Assembly (NCBI GenBank): GCA_034401135.1
Contig: JAWZSP010000008.1
Span: forward strand, 3,224,001-3,288,000
DNA length: 64,000 nucleotides
Reading direction: 5' to 3'
Source of the DNA: Volutella citrinella
Taxonomy: Eukaryota; Ascomycota; Sordariomycetes; Hypocreales; Nectriaceae
The position numbers were made by a program, and so were the translations under genes. This document shows, in pieces, positions 11,217 through 22,355 of the stretch. The notes beneath the pieces were generated by a model. It was not told where the DNA came from and did not search any database. It worked only from the letters and a program-made list of their open reading frames with translations. How positions within the stretch are numbered: the stretch's first letter is position 1; each line of letters starts with the position of its first letter.

Positions 11217-12956
11217 ATGCTCTTCACGTCTGCACACCCCGATATTGCCTGTAAGTAACCGAGAAGCCATCGACCACAGGCCGTTGGCTAAACAAAAGCA
11301 GTCCCCGACGACCTGCCAATATGGCCATGGCTGTTCGACTCGCCCTACTCTGCCCTGACCAGACTACCGCGAGACGCCATCCAGGGCTTCACCGACGCCA
11401 CAACCAAGGAACACATCAGCTACCACCAGTTCAAGGAATTCACCACTCACGTTTCCACCGCGCTGGTCAGGAACCACGGCCTCGGCCCAGGCGACGTCGT
11501 CATCGTCTACTCCAAGAATTCCATCTGGTACCCCATCGTGTCGCTCTCGGCCGTCCGCGTCGGTGGCATCGCGTGCGGGACATCGCCAGAGTACGGCGTC
11601 GATGAGCTCGCCTACAGCCTCAAGGTGAGTGAGGCCAAGTTTCTGTTTACGGGGCAGGCTGGGCTGGGAACCGCTCTGGCTGCGGCGTCGAAGGTCGGGA
11701 TCCCGGACCGGAACGTGATAATGCTGGAGGATAGCCCTGGATCCAAGAGAAAGAGTGTCCAAGACCTGCTCCGGGAAGGCAGAGCGTACGGACAGGCCAG
11801 CCATATACAGCCGTACCAGTTCCCCAGCGGCAAACTCAACAGCAACGTGTGTGCGTTCCTGTGCTTCAGCAGCGGAACGACAGGCCTGCCAAAAGCCGTC
11901 ATGATATCGCACGCCAACATCATAGCGCAATGTCTCCAGCTCGAACAAATCACACCAGACGGACACGACAAGAGCATCGCCGCGCTGCCTCCGTACCACA
12001 TCACCGGCATCGTCAGGCAGCTCAACTTCCCCATCCTACTCAACATCCACAACTACGTCCTCTCGTCCTTTACGCTCGACGGGCTGCTCCAGGCCGTGGC
12101 CGACTACAAGATCAAGGAGATGCTCCTCGTGCCTCCCATCATCATCCGTCTCGTCCGGGAGAGGGAGCTCGTCCGCAAGTACGACCTCAAGCACGTCACG
12201 CGCTTTGCCTCTGGCGCGGCGCCTGTGTCTCAGGAGATCCTCGCTCTGCTGGGCAAGCAGTTCCCCGGGACGGGCTTCAAGCAGGGCTACGGCATGACGG
12301 AGTCGACTGCCTGCATCACGGCGCACCCGCCCGAAAAGTACGCCTTCAAGTACGCCCACAAGGTCGGAACTGTCGTGGCATCGACGGTAGTCAAGGTCAT
12401 TGACCCCGACACGGGCAAGGAGTGCGGCGTCGGCGAACCCGGCGAGATCTGGGCGCGCGGACCGCAAATCACAATGGGCTACATGAACAACCCCGAAGCG
12501 ACGGCGGAGACGTACGACACCGACGGGTTCCTGCACACGGGCGACATTGGGTCGTTTGACGACGAGGGCATGCTCTCCATCACGGACCGGCTCAAGGAGA
12601 TGGTCAAGGTCAAGGGCATCGGCGTCGCGCCCGCCGAGCTGGAGAATTTGCTCCTTGGCCACCCAGCTGTCGACGACGCGGCCGTGTGCGGGATCCCGGA
12701 CGAGAGGGCCGGGGAGAGGCCAAAGGCGTTTGTGGTGCTGGCGGATGCGTACAGGGGGCGGCCGGAGGAGGCGGCGGCGGAGTTGATTGCGTTTGCGAAG
12801 GCAAGCAAAGCGCGGCACAAGTGGATCGCCGAGGTTGAGGTCGTGGATGAGATTCCGAAGAGCGCGTCGGGTAAGATTCTGCGAAGGAAGCTGAGGCAGG
12901 CGATGGGGCATGGGAGCGGGAATGTCGTGGTTCGGGATGTGCGGTCGAAGCTTTGA
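11217..12956 (+). CDS. 4-coumarate--CoA ligase-like acyl-CoA synthetase with peroxisomal signal
   Basis: Adenylate-forming enzyme that activates an aromatic or fatty acid with ATP and loads it on CoA. Exons 11217-11250 and 11302-12956 give 562 residues, the usual 4CL size. Motifs: AMP-binding P-loop FSSGTTGLPKAV, ALPPYHITG, GYGMTEST, the YDTDGFLHTGDIG region with the ATP-binding Asp, DRLKEMVKVKGIGVAPAELE hinge, and the catalytic Lys in SASGKILRR. The last residues are RSKL, a canonical PTS1, so it should be imported into peroxisomes, fitting side-chain shortening or acyl activation there. The short first exon is needed to give a start codon; the intron at 11251-11301 has a standard donor GTAAGT. 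No PKS or NRPS nearby, so a catabolic role is more likely than product assembly. Confidence 0.93.
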
Positions 12957-13156
12957 CGGGGCAACTCTACATGGGAGTTGAATACATTGTTGTCCTCTCT
13001 ATTATTAAACCGATGAATGATCGTTACTCGTCTACGCGTTGTAAGTCAATCCACCGACATATACACCTGAATACTTCATGTGATGTCCTAGCATCTCTTC
13101 AAGGTCCCTTCTTTAACCTGATGCCCATCTACCCAAGTCAACAAGGAGTACGGATC

Positions 13157-15653
13157 TTAATCATCCCCAAGTAGCCCCACGGCCCCTTTAAAGTCCTGGA
13201 GCCATGTATCATTATCCGCCGGCGTCTGGTTCCACGGGTCGTCGCTAGCATCATTGTCAGCTATGATTAGATAAACCTCCCAGCAATCCCACAGAACACT
13301 TACTCGTCGTACATGATCCAGCGCGCCTGGAACCGCAGCTCGTCATCCGTCGGCGTGTGCCGGTTGGGATTCCGTGCCGACATGGTATTCACCACATAAC
13401 GGAACAAGTCCCTCGTCAGCGAGCGGTAGCAATCGTCATCATTGGAGCACACCCATCCAGCCCGAAAGTTCAAGTCACTACGGGCCATGGCCTGCAAGGG
13501 TGCCGCACTGGCTGCATCCAGCGCCTGCGGTTCCGGTACGATATCTTGCGCCGCCGCGGTGTCGTCCTCCGCCGATGCACCTAGACAAGACGACAGGTTC
13601 GCGCGCCGACGAAACGGCTCCAGCCAAGAACTCGAGCCACAAATCAAACGCACGAGAAACTCTGTAAACACGTGCGACTGGCTCGGCCACGACGCCTCCA
13701 TGAACCGCACAACGTTGCACGCCTCCCGCTGCAGATCCCCGTCGGCCACCTCGAGGCCCAGCAGCGTCTGCACCTCCGCCCACTTCCGCAGTCGCTCCTC
13801 CATGTCGCAGCTCTCAAAGATGTTCGCCTTGCCCCGGATCTTGAGCTGCGTGAGGCGCGTCTTGGTCACGCCCTTCATCGGGTGGACGCGCGCCCTCCTG
13901 GCGATGTCGGCGTCGGCCATGAGCAGGTCGCGCAGCCAGGAGGATACGGGGAGACGCGCGTCGGTCTGCATGAGCATCTCGGAGCCAAAGATGATGCAGC
14001 ACGCCTCGTACTGCAGGTCCCAGTCGCTTGGCGCGGAGCCATCGTCCTCTTGGCTCTGTGCAAAGTGCTCCAGCTCCCGCTGGATGAGCCCGAAGGCGTT
14101 GGTCGGCGTCCCGGGTGGGTGCGGCGGGCCTTGCTTCGTAGTGTACGGCCATGGAGAGGTTCGTTCGTACTGGATGAGATCTGGATGGGTTTGTTAGGTG
14201 CTGTAGACTACAATGCTGAGATGATCTTGATGAAGATAATCAACTCACATGGTGGTATCGCGTTTTCAATCATCTCCAGAAACTGGGCATCAAACCCCCA
14301 GTCGCCCTCCCAGTCCATCATCGTCTTGCCGTCCTTGAAATGGTCCGCTATGTGATCCTCTCGATCCGCCCACGTCGCCATGACCATCCCGCAGAAGCCG
14401 CAGCGCGACCGAATCTCCTGGTGCTCCGTCCTCCACTGATCCATGGGCCACGCGCTAAACTGCGCGTTGTGGACCAGCCTCAGGTGCTGGCCGAGGTGGT
14501 CCTTTCGATAAAACGTCCGCTCCTCCAGCCCGTGGCCCTGGCACGCCTCGTAGTTGTGGCTCGCGAGGTGGGCGTCGTCCGGGTTGGCCAGTCCACAGAA
14601 GACGCAGGTAACGGCGTCGTCCTTGCCCAGCGTCGGTCCGCTGGGTGCGCACTGCCACTTTTCGAGGGACAGGTGGAACGACTTTTCGTGTCGCTTCCAG
14701 TTGTACTTTGTCTTGAACGTCTCGGTGCAAAATGTGCACTGGAAGGCGTGGTATTCCCGGAACATGGGAGTCAAGCCAGCGCCGCCTCGGCTTTCGTCCC
14801 CTCGTCGCCGCCGTCTCCTCCGCCGGTTCAGTCTGCGTATGTTGGCGGCAATCTCCTTGGTCTCCTGGGACTCATAGGAGCGAGCCGAGGCGAGGGAGCT
14901 CGCGCCGCTTGAGTTTGATGCGCCCGCGCTGCTGGCCGACGACTGCTGCTGCCAAGTTCCCTCGGACGCGGCATCTCGGTTGTCGACGACGTCTGCCGCT
15001 CTGTCAGGGGCGAATTCAAAGCCGTCAATCGCTCGAGCGATGGCGGAAGCGCTGATGGGCTCGCTCTCCGGCGGCGAGTTCCTCCACCGCTGAAGGGGAT
15101 CAAGCTGTGCAAACGGGGCTGGCGATGGAACACGCTTTGGCGTCGTGTCTGTGGCAGTGGTAAACCGCATCGCACGCTGCGGGTTCAGGAGCTTGGTACG
15201 TCGTCGGGTGTTTGCGAACCAGTTGGAGATCTGGACCGCTGTGAGGCCCGTCTGCTTCTGAAGTGCGTCCACCTCGCTGTGGGTTGGGTATGGGTCGTTG
15301 GAGTGCGAAGAGAACCAGTTCTTGAGAATCTTGACAGACCGAAACGAGAAGCGAGGACCTATCTTTGCGGGCTGGGATGATGTGTGGTCCTCTGATGGGC
15401 TTGGGGACGATGATGTCGCCTGGCCTGCCTGCAGGCATGGCCCCTCTTCTGAGGCCAATCCGGCACCATCAAGCGTATCGGAATCAACCAGAGCACCGGG
15501 CTGGCCATAGGACATGTCCAGCTCGTCAAAGCCAGGAAGCATGCCATCGAAATCGACCAGGGCACCGACGTCGATCGCGCCACGTGGACTCGCAGCCGGA
15601 TTCAAGCCCAGGCCAGGGTCTGTCAGCCACCCGCCAAACACGTTGTCTGCCAT
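13157..15653 (-). CDS. Homeodomain (KN/TALE-type) plus C2H2 zinc-finger transcription factor
   Basis: Nuclear DNA-binding regulator. Exons 15653-14249, 14180-13304 and 13244-13157 encode 789 residues. The homeodomain spans about 98-156, ending in QISNWFANTRRRTK with the recognition-helix WF-N-R core; the extra residues before helix 2 (SNDPYPTHSEVDALQ) are typical of TALE/KN homeodomains. A run of about ten arginines near residue 280 could be a nuclear signal. From about 303 come C2H2-like fingers: CTFC-x-FKTKYNWKRHEKSFH, CVFCG with a His pair, RKDHLGQHLRLVH, and CGFCG. The remaining C-terminal third is helical without a known domain. Fungal proteins of this layout (homeobox plus C2H2) include developmental regulators, but the target is unknown. 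Ser-rich linkers surround the domains. Confidence 0.9.
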
Positions 15654-16540
15654 GACTTGTTCGCCTGTCTAATAGACTCGCAGGCTGCCTTGGCGCCCTG
15701 TATGTCATCTGTCAGAAGGGTTCGTGGGCGGCGAAGGATGAGAGTGGCGGCGGGTGGTTGAGAATGTCGCACCGCTGAAACGCCCGAGCCGCCACACAGC
15801 TTGTCAAACGCTCCCTTGCGATGCTCGACCATGCCGGATGGAGCTTAGTCGGGCAAACCCTGTCACTCCTCCCAGCGCAATTCGAGATTCAACTCAAGAC
15901 ATGCTCCCCGATCTCTCGATGCAGTTTGTCACAATATCGAGACCATTCGTTGCTCTCGGACCAGACCCGGACAAACCGACGAGAAGAAACAAGACTTTGA
16001 TGCGAGGTGTGGGCGGGCGCACTTCTCGTCGGGATAAGCAAGGCTAACCTCCATTACTCCGTACAGTAAGCATCGCCCGACATATCCCCTGTGGTACTAA
16101 TAGCCAGGGCGCGCTAGTATGTATCTTCAATATATACTGTACTGCAGGCCCCAGAGATTAGAGTTGTTAGTAAGGGTAGAGTTGTTAGTAAGGGTACAAG
16201 ATTGACACAGCCTGCGGGTGCTGTCCTCTGTTGAGAGCCAGTAAGATTCCACCGTACGAGCATCGGGGCCCACATGTTCACAGCTCTGGTCCCTGAGGCC
16301 TCTAAATTAAGCTTCACTAACGGCTGAATAAATCACTTCTAATAAACTAGTAGCTGCATAGTATCCCACGCGTTTCAGGGATTTGGCTTGACTGTATTCC
16401 AGTGACTAGAAGTTGCAACCCTCACGGAGGTCGAGCATGCACCCTCCTGAACTTCGCCTAATATCCCAACAGCCTTGGAGAATTGTGAATTTTAATCCAT
16501 AATATTCCGACCTGACAGACGCAACAATCGAAAGGTCAAC
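15654..16540. other. Divergent intergenic region
   Basis: Promoter space between the homeodomain factor and the dehydrogenase gene. Contains an 18-bp tandem duplication but no coding signal that I can support. Confidence 0.4.
16160..16195. repeat. 18-bp perfect tandem duplication
   Basis: The unit AGAGTTGTTAGTAAGGGT occurs twice head to tail (16160-16177 and 16178-16195) about 350 bp upstream of the dehydrogenase start. Confidence 0.9.
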
Positions 16541-17527
16541 ATGACAAGAGTAGGCTTCATCGGGCTGGGCACCATGGGAACGCCAATGGCGCTCAACCTT
16601 GCCCGCAGCTTCCCACTCACCGTCTGGAATCGATCCTCGTCACGATATCCCGTCCTTCAGCGAGCGGGCGCCAAAGTCGCAGACACGCCATCCGCAGTCG
16701 TACACAACTCAGACACCGTCTTCACCATGCTCTTCGACTCCACGGCCCTCCAGTCCATCTTGACCAACGACTTCATCAGGTCCCTCCGTGGAAAGACCCT
16801 CATCAACACCAGCTCCGTACCAGAGGCCTTTAGCCACAGACTCGCCCGCATAGTGGACAAAGCGGGCGGCCAGTTCCTCGAGATGCCCGTAAGCGGTAGC
16901 AAGGTACCCGCCGAGAAGGGCACACTTGTCTGCATGATGGCCGGAGACGAGGCCGTCGCGCAACGAGCCAGGCCCCTCACAGAACCCATCGCCAGCGCGG
17001 CCATTTACTGCGGACCCATTGGCTCCGCCCTCAAGACCAAGTTCGCCGTCAACTCGTACCTCATCTGCCTGACGGCCGGCCTCATCGAGTCGATGAACCT
17101 GGCGAGGGCACAGGGGCTCAACCTCGACGTCCTCGGCCGTGTGTTGGACGCGGGGCCCATGGCGTCGACGTACAGCAGCCTCAAGATTGCCAAGTTGCTC
17201 GCGGGGAACTGGACGCCGCAGGCAGCCATCAAGGACTGCTACAACAGCACGCAGCTGATCCAGGAGGCGGCGCGAGAGGCGGGTGCGCCGTTGCCGATAT
17301 TAGGGCTCTGTGGGGCGTTGTACCGGGAGGCTCGTGAGTCTGGGCTGGGCGACGAGGACGTGGTTGCCTTGTCCAAGGTCTTGTCGCATGGTAATATTGA
17401 CGCAAGTGCTCGGAATAGGGACAAAGATAGCCAGTCGCATAGTCAAGTAGACGAGGGTGATCGGAATAGGGATAATGGTAGCCGGTCGCATGGGGATCAT
17501 TTTGCTGTGGGGGAGTGTTGTTTTTGA
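16541..17527 (+). CDS. Beta-hydroxyacid dehydrogenase (3-hydroxyisobutyrate dehydrogenase / 6PGDH-like)
   Basis: NAD(P)-dependent oxidoreductase acting on beta-hydroxy acids, single exon, 328 residues. N-terminal Rossmann motif VGFIGLGTMGTPMALNL (4-20) carries GxGxxG; the substrate-binding loop is MPVSGSKVPAEKGTL (about 115-129); the catalytic Lys is in GSALKTKFAVN (about 165-175). The family core ends near residue 285. The last 40 residues are a low-complexity, charged tail built from an imperfect 51-bp tandem repeat (RNRDKDSQSHS / RNRDNGSRSHG) and look recently expanded. This tail is unusual for the family. The gene converges with an MFS transporter whose stop codon lies only 36 bp downstream, so their 3' untranslated regions overlap. 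Confidence 0.9.
   Translation: MTRVGFIGLGTMGTPMALNLARSFPLTVWNRSSSRYPVLQRAGAKVADTPSAVVHNSDTVFTMLFDSTALQSILTNDFIRSLRGKTLINTSSVPEAFSHRLARIVDKAGGQFLEMPVSGSKVPAEKGTLVCMMAGDEAVAQRARPLTEPIASAAIYCGPIGSALKTKFAVNSYLICLTAGLIESMNLARAQGLNLDVLGRVLDAGPMASTYSSLKIAKLLAGNWTPQAAIKDCYNSTQLIQEAAREAGAPLPILGLCGALYREARESGLGDEDVVALSKVLSHGNIDASARNRDKDSQSHSQVDEGDRNRDNGSRSHGDHFAVGECCF
17384..17494. repeat. Imperfect ~51-bp tandem repeat inside coding tail
   Basis: Roughly two and a half diverged copies with period 51 bp, marked by CGGAATAGGG at 17411 and 17462 and by TCGCAT in each copy. They encode the Arg/Asp/Ser/His-rich C-terminal tail of the dehydrogenase. The 51-bp period preserves frame. Confidence 0.75.
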
Positions 17528-17562
17528 CATTGGTCACCTTGATCTCTAGCCGTATCTCAGTC

Positions 17563-19147
17563 TCACTCACTCGACTGGCTCTCTAATGAATCTCTTCTGT
17601 CAGCGTACCACACCAGCCCGTAGACCCCTGCAAAAGCCACGACGACAAACAAGGCCGTGATGGTGGTGAACCAGCCGACGCCAATACCATGAATTCCCGG
17701 CAGACAAACGGCAGTGCCAACCGCTCCAATAACGTAGCGGAAGAAGTAGTTTCCAGCTGCATGTCTGTTAGCAAGTCCATCAGGTGTTCTGAACGACAAC
17801 TCACCAATGATCTCTGCACCTCTCCCCTCAAAGACGTCCAGACAGTAGGCGTTGAAGCTCGGAAAGCAGACGATCTGCGCCACGCCCTGGGCAAACATGC
17901 AAATGACCGGCACCGCAATGCCTCCCTTTTCGTACTCCATCGCCCACCCGTATATCAACATGCTCACGGGGGTCACGAAGCCCATGGCAGAAAAGCTGCT
18001 ACGGAGCCGATCCTCGGGCAGGCGTTTGCCTCGAATCTTGATCCATCTCTTGACGGTGTGGTCGGCCCAGCGCCCACCGATAAATGTTCCCACGATGTAG
18101 CCGGCTCCGGGGGCGAGGAAGAAGAGGCCAGACTGCAGCGGAGACGTCAGGTGAAACCGAGGGTTTATGACGAAGCGAACGGGGGAGAGGAGACACTGCA
18201 TGTTCCACACCAGCGACGAGGAGGCAATGCCCTGGGATACTGTTAGTTACTATTTGTCGAAGTGCGACTTGCTAAGAGCTACCTAATACTCACCAGTATC
18301 AGAATCTTGGGGAAGCGGAAGAGGGAAACCACGCGAGCCGGGTTGACCTGTTTCCACACCTCCCTCGTCTGGTCCCGCCAGCCAAGCTCCTTCATCTCGA
18401 GGAACCGCACCCGATGGCTCGTCTCCGGCAGCGTCGCCAGCGCTAATAGCGCCACGGTCCCACCCATCGCTGCCTGGAACCAGATAATGGCCCTCCAGCT
18501 CTGGTACGTGACTATGACGCTCCCGATAAACGGTCCGCATGACGGGCCGATGAGGCTGCCGGCGAGGAACCAGCCTATCGCCGTTGCCCGCTCCGTCGGC
18601 CTGTAGATGTCGCCGATGGAACTGGAGCCTATGGCCAGGAACGACGTGCCAGTGAGGGCGCTCAGCATGCGGAACGCGAAGAAGGCGCCCAGGGTTGGGG
18701 AGAGTGCGGTGCCGATGGACAAGGCGCAGAAGAGGGCGGCTGAAGTGATGGTGGTCTGTGGTCATTAGAATGCTATTACTCGAGGTTCCCTTGGAAGATG
18801 TGCGGGCATACCCATCTCCTCCCGAATACTTGGCTCAAAGGTCCCCACATCAGAGTGCTGAATCCCATAAAGAGCATGTAGAGCCCATTACTCAGGTTGA
18901 TGATGCTGCCGTGAGTGTCAAAGGCCGCCGCCGCCTCGGGGATAGCCGACAGGATGAGCAGGCTAGACATTGTGGCAGTCAGCCCACCAAGCGACATGGT
19001 GGCCGTGATGAGCCGCTTCCGAGTCGGAGAGAACTTGTTGTAGATGTCTTCATCTTCCAGTTTCTGGCCGCCTGGCGACTTTTCCGCTTCGGCGCAGTCG
19101 GAGCAGGTGTTGGAGGCTTTGAAGTCGTCTCGCGTCATGATATCCAT
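17563..19147 (-). CDS. MFS transporter, DHA1 drug:H+ antiporter type
   Basis: Polytopic exporter of the major facilitator superfamily. Exons 19147-18812, 18755-18294, 18231-17805 and 17756-17563 encode 472 residues with about 12 predicted membrane segments. The soluble N-terminus (about 45 residues) precedes TM1. After TM2 is WGPLSQVFGRRW, the conserved loop motif A; the next segment contains RMLSALTGTSFLAIGSSSIGDIYRPTERATAIGW, the region of motif B/C seen in DHA1 antiporters; a Gly/Pro pattern GSLIGPSCGPFIGSVI follows in TM5. The second half holds GGRWADH, the partner of motif A. Each intron is 55-63 bp or shorter. Substrate unknown; candidates in this family include drugs, polyamines and small metabolites. 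Convergent with the neighbouring dehydrogenase gene. Confidence 0.9.
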
Positions 19148-20529
19148 GGCAAAAACTCCGCTACATGTGCCAGCAGATGATGGCTACCGCGTGAGTCGTA
19201 GACCGCCGGGAATAGCCCGCTCTTAAAAGCGGCCGAGAATCCGGGATCCGTCCGCTCCGTTACTGCGGGTCCACCCGGTCCCCGCAGCTTCGGCACCGAA
19301 TCGGCCGGCTGGCTGGCTAAACGAAGATCCATACCTTGAGAGGAAAGCTGCCGGGTAACTGGCAGCTCTGGGTTTCCCAAATGATGCTGGTGGTGCCATG
19401 GCCTTCGTATGCCGACTCGCAGTCCGACGACGAGCGAGGGAAGCAAGTGTTTCGGGCGTGCCTCATTGGTCGCGAGCCTAATTGATGACTCTTATGCGTG
19501 ACTGTGATCCGGCGCAGGAGTTTTGTTTACTGCAGGTTTTCAAATTCGTCGCAATCCATTGGCAGCCGTGGGAGGACCGGACGTGATCGGACGCACGGTC
19601 AGCGTCAAGTGATCCAGGGGCCAACAGACTGCACCCATTACTCGTACTCGGATTTTCTATTGCAACGGAATCTTTGCCGTCTTGTGACATGCAACCATTC
19701 AACGCTCTGTTTGTTTGTCAGCTACCCCAAGTCCGTGGTAGTCCCGAATATAGATCGCCAAGGAACTAGAAAATACCACGTTTTCAAGCGGGCCGAATCA
19801 TTATGGCCCTATAGTAGGATGGGTGATTGGCGATTGTCTCCTGAAATAGATACTCAGGAGCATTAATTTTGTTTCGGCATACTGCAGTACTGAAGCCCGT
19901 TTTAGTCAAATCGCCGTCGGGCAGAAAGAGGATGCACTTGTTGAAGTGATCGCTTGATGAAGGTGCAGCAGTTGCATTTGACTTATCGTACTCTCGATTC
20001 AGCCCATCAAGTTATTGCCAGTCTTCCAATACGGCCCAGTGCACAAAATGAAAAGGCATATGCCGGGGCCAGCGCACAGATGAAGGGTCCGCTCCCCACT
20101 GTCGTGATGCAGGCTTCGGGGAAGGATTCTGGCGGCCGACTATCCCCACTAATCGTGACCGTGAGTACGTCACTAATTGCTCAGGATGCGGACTCGAAAC
20201 AGAGACTATGCCCTATTTATGTGTGGACATTGAAAGAATCGCACAATCGGACCGCGACATGGGCTTGCTGTTGGCTCTTGTGCTAATGACAGGCCCGTTG
20301 GTGAACCGTCTTGCTCCTCTATTGGTTCAGTCCATCTACTAGGAACCCTCCCGACACGCGTATTGTCAATAAGCAGCACGGATATATATAGGAGTAGTAG
20401 TAAGTTTAAAACAGGCCGGCTGCCCACTTGGTTCGTCCCCCCATCACGCGACTTAACGACTCGACTCGAATTTCCTCCCTTGGCATCCCGACCGCCTCTG
20501 CCACATATCTTTCAACAGCTCCCGACACG
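19148..20529. other. Intergenic, divergent promoters
   Basis: Nearly 1.4 kb between the MFS gene and the first secreted-protein gene. No coding signal. A TATA-type element is found near the right end (listed separately). Confidence 0.4.
20383..20390 (+). promoter_or_regulatory. TATA-type box
   Basis: TATATATA in a GC-rich surround, about 140 bp before the ATG of the 8-Cys secreted-protein gene. Position fits a core promoter with a leader of about 100 bases. Inference only. Confidence 0.4.
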
Positions 20530-21109
20530 ATGCGTTTCCACCTCTTCCTCCTTGCGGCTGTGCCCCTGGCTCTAGCCGCCCCCAGCGACCTCGCCCGCCG
20601 CCAGGAGGGAGGAGACGTGCCCGGAGATCCGAACAGCTGCGACGACCCCGTCATCAGGATCAGCAACGTCAGGGCCAAGATGGTCGACAGCAGGGGCACA
20701 GCCACGCCCGGAAAATACAGCTGGGTGTCATTTGACTTTGACGACGACACCTCTCAGACCTTCAGTCGGTGCACATCCGTCAACCCCATCACGGCGGGCG
20801 AGAAAATGTTTTGCGAATACTTGAACGTTCAGTTCACATTCAACTCTCGGTACAACAGCGTGACGGTTTATAAGAAGTTCTGTGGCAAGAACGGGTATGT
20901 CACATCTCTGCTTGCTTGACTGGCTACCGTGGGACCTGTCACTGACAGTGAATTGCAGCGCATTTACTAGGGAGGCATCTGCAGGCGTCAATTTGGATCT
21001 ACCAAAGATTTGCGACTCGTCTAACGGTCAGACATGCAGTCCTCCACAGAGCACGATTCCCGTGCCACTCATTGGCAAGTGGTGTTTGGGCAACAAGGGC
21101 TGCGTCTAG
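20530..21109 (+). CDS. Secreted cysteine-rich protein (8 Cys), unknown function
   Basis: No known family recognised. Exons 20530-20894 and 20959-21109 encode 171 residues. A signal peptide (MRFHLFLLAAVPLALA) is followed by a short pro-segment ending in ARR (residues 22-24), a likely Kex2 site. The mature part has eight cysteines, spaced so that four lie in the first exon (SC, RC, FC, FC) and four in the second (IC, TC, WC, GC at the end), suggesting four disulfides. The middle (YSWVSFDFDDDTSQTFSRC) looks like beta-strands. The downstream exon was recognised because splicing at 20895-20958 extends the Cys pattern to a natural stop. Its size, signal and Cys content fit an effector-like or cell-wall-associated protein. 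Start at 20530 excludes an upstream in-frame ATG that lacks a signal. Confidence 0.8.
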
Positions 21110-21469
21110 AGAAAAGGGAGGAATCGGGCCAGAAAGCAGGAATATTCAGGCTGAGCAAGTCTTGGGTCGTCTCCTACCACTTGGCGGATACCACGTTCTA
21201 CCCCGGACCCAGCTATTATGCGTATGGCGTGTCCGCAGTTGGGTACTGCTTTGAAGACGGATTTTCCACGGGCGATAATTGAAGTGCCAGCCAGCCGAAG
21301 CTTGGGAGAAACCAGCCCGACCCCATCGGAAATACAATTGTAAAATAGAAGCGACACAATTATGCAATCATCACTTAGAAGCCATCTGATGCCATCTGCC
21401 ACCATCTCGTCAAAGCTCGGCTTTGCATCATTTGCCTCCACCGCTCTCCTTCTCCCTGCTGTCTCTCTC

Positions 21470-22355
21470 TCAGCCCAGCAGATCTTTTTCATCCCTGTTG
21501 AAAACGTCACCTCTGTCGTTGTAGCAGACTGAACTCTTAGGCTTGAACCGGGGCCCGCAATAGAACTGGTCAGGTCCGGCCCCAACATCCTTCCAGACTT
21601 CAGTATTGCCCATTGCGAGATATGCACCCCAAGGGCCATCATTATCCATGGCCAGACATTCTTGTTTGCAGTTTGCATTACCGTATTTCTCAACGTGATA
21701 CCTAACGACCCTTTCAATCTTCTCCCGGCTGGCTGTGGTGTAGCACTCGTCTCCGCTAAGGTCGTAAGACTAGAGACATTATCAGCCAAGGTCTCAAGGG
21801 TTGGGAGTCAAGTTCTGTACCTCGAATCTGTATCTCACCTGCCCATAGACGCCTTCGATGGGACTACAGTCCTTTTTGCTATTATGCTGCCAGACCACTT
21901 CCACTGAAATCGAGATTAGTATCTGCTCAACTGAGGAGCCGTTAAGTACAGAGACACGTACTAAGCTCCAAGACGAATCCCTACAAAATGAGTAATCAGA
22001 ATCGACTGCGTAAATCTACTTGGTTTATGCATTAAACTTACGCCTACAGACCCAGCGGCGCCAAAGACTTTCACGACGCACTTGATGGCTGGCCAAGCTC
22101 GAGGTTCGATTTGAGATTGTTGGCAGATCTAGAATTGCGAGATTAGACCTGTCAGATGTTGAGGATAGGCGTACCATCTGTGCTCACTGTAAATCCACCG
22201 CCATCGCGTGCCTCCAAAGGGCTTCTCTCGACGACGCTGACAGCATTGTCTGGGATCGTGTTGCGAGGCACCACCTCCCCAACGGCAGCCCCCGAGCACA
22301 TGGGCAGCTGCAGCAGGAGTGAGTAGAGGAGCATTGACGCAGATGCAAACTTCAT
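21470..22355 (-). CDS. Secreted cysteine-rich protein, five exons (8 mature Cys)
   Basis: A gene hidden by short exons: 22355-22188, 22128-22042, 21980-21962 (19 bp), 21903-21839 and 21769-21470, joining in frame to 212 residues. The signal peptide is MKFASASMLLYSLLLQLPMCSG. A stretch with acidic and basic residues (VVERSPLEARDGGGF) precedes the conserved-looking part IKCVVKVFGAAGSVG. The C-terminal exon carries GDECYTTASREKIERVV and NANCKQECLAMDNDGPWGA, with eight cysteines in the mature chain. Junctions all use GT-AG, and the exon 3-4 join creates a Met codon. I do not recognise the family; it is not a clear Hce2 or hydrophobin. Convergent with the 8-Cys gene at 20530-21109, whose stop lies 360 bp away. 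Likely apoplastic or wall-associated; function unknown. Confidence 0.7.

Noticed and set aside
12036..12911. 291-residue minus-strand frame inside the acyl-CoA synthetase gene
   Set aside because: Antisense shadow of GC-rich codons; the plus strand matches the 4CL family end to end.
13442..14355. Plus-strand frames of over 220 residues opposite the homeodomain gene
   Set aside because: Antisense shadows; minus-strand exons join in frame with homeodomain and zinc-finger motifs.
11217..19147. Possible secondary-metabolite cluster around the acyl-CoA ligase, dehydrogenase and MFS genes
   Set aside because: No PKS, NRPS, terpene or DMATS core enzyme in the window; the genes are ordinary families without shared signals.
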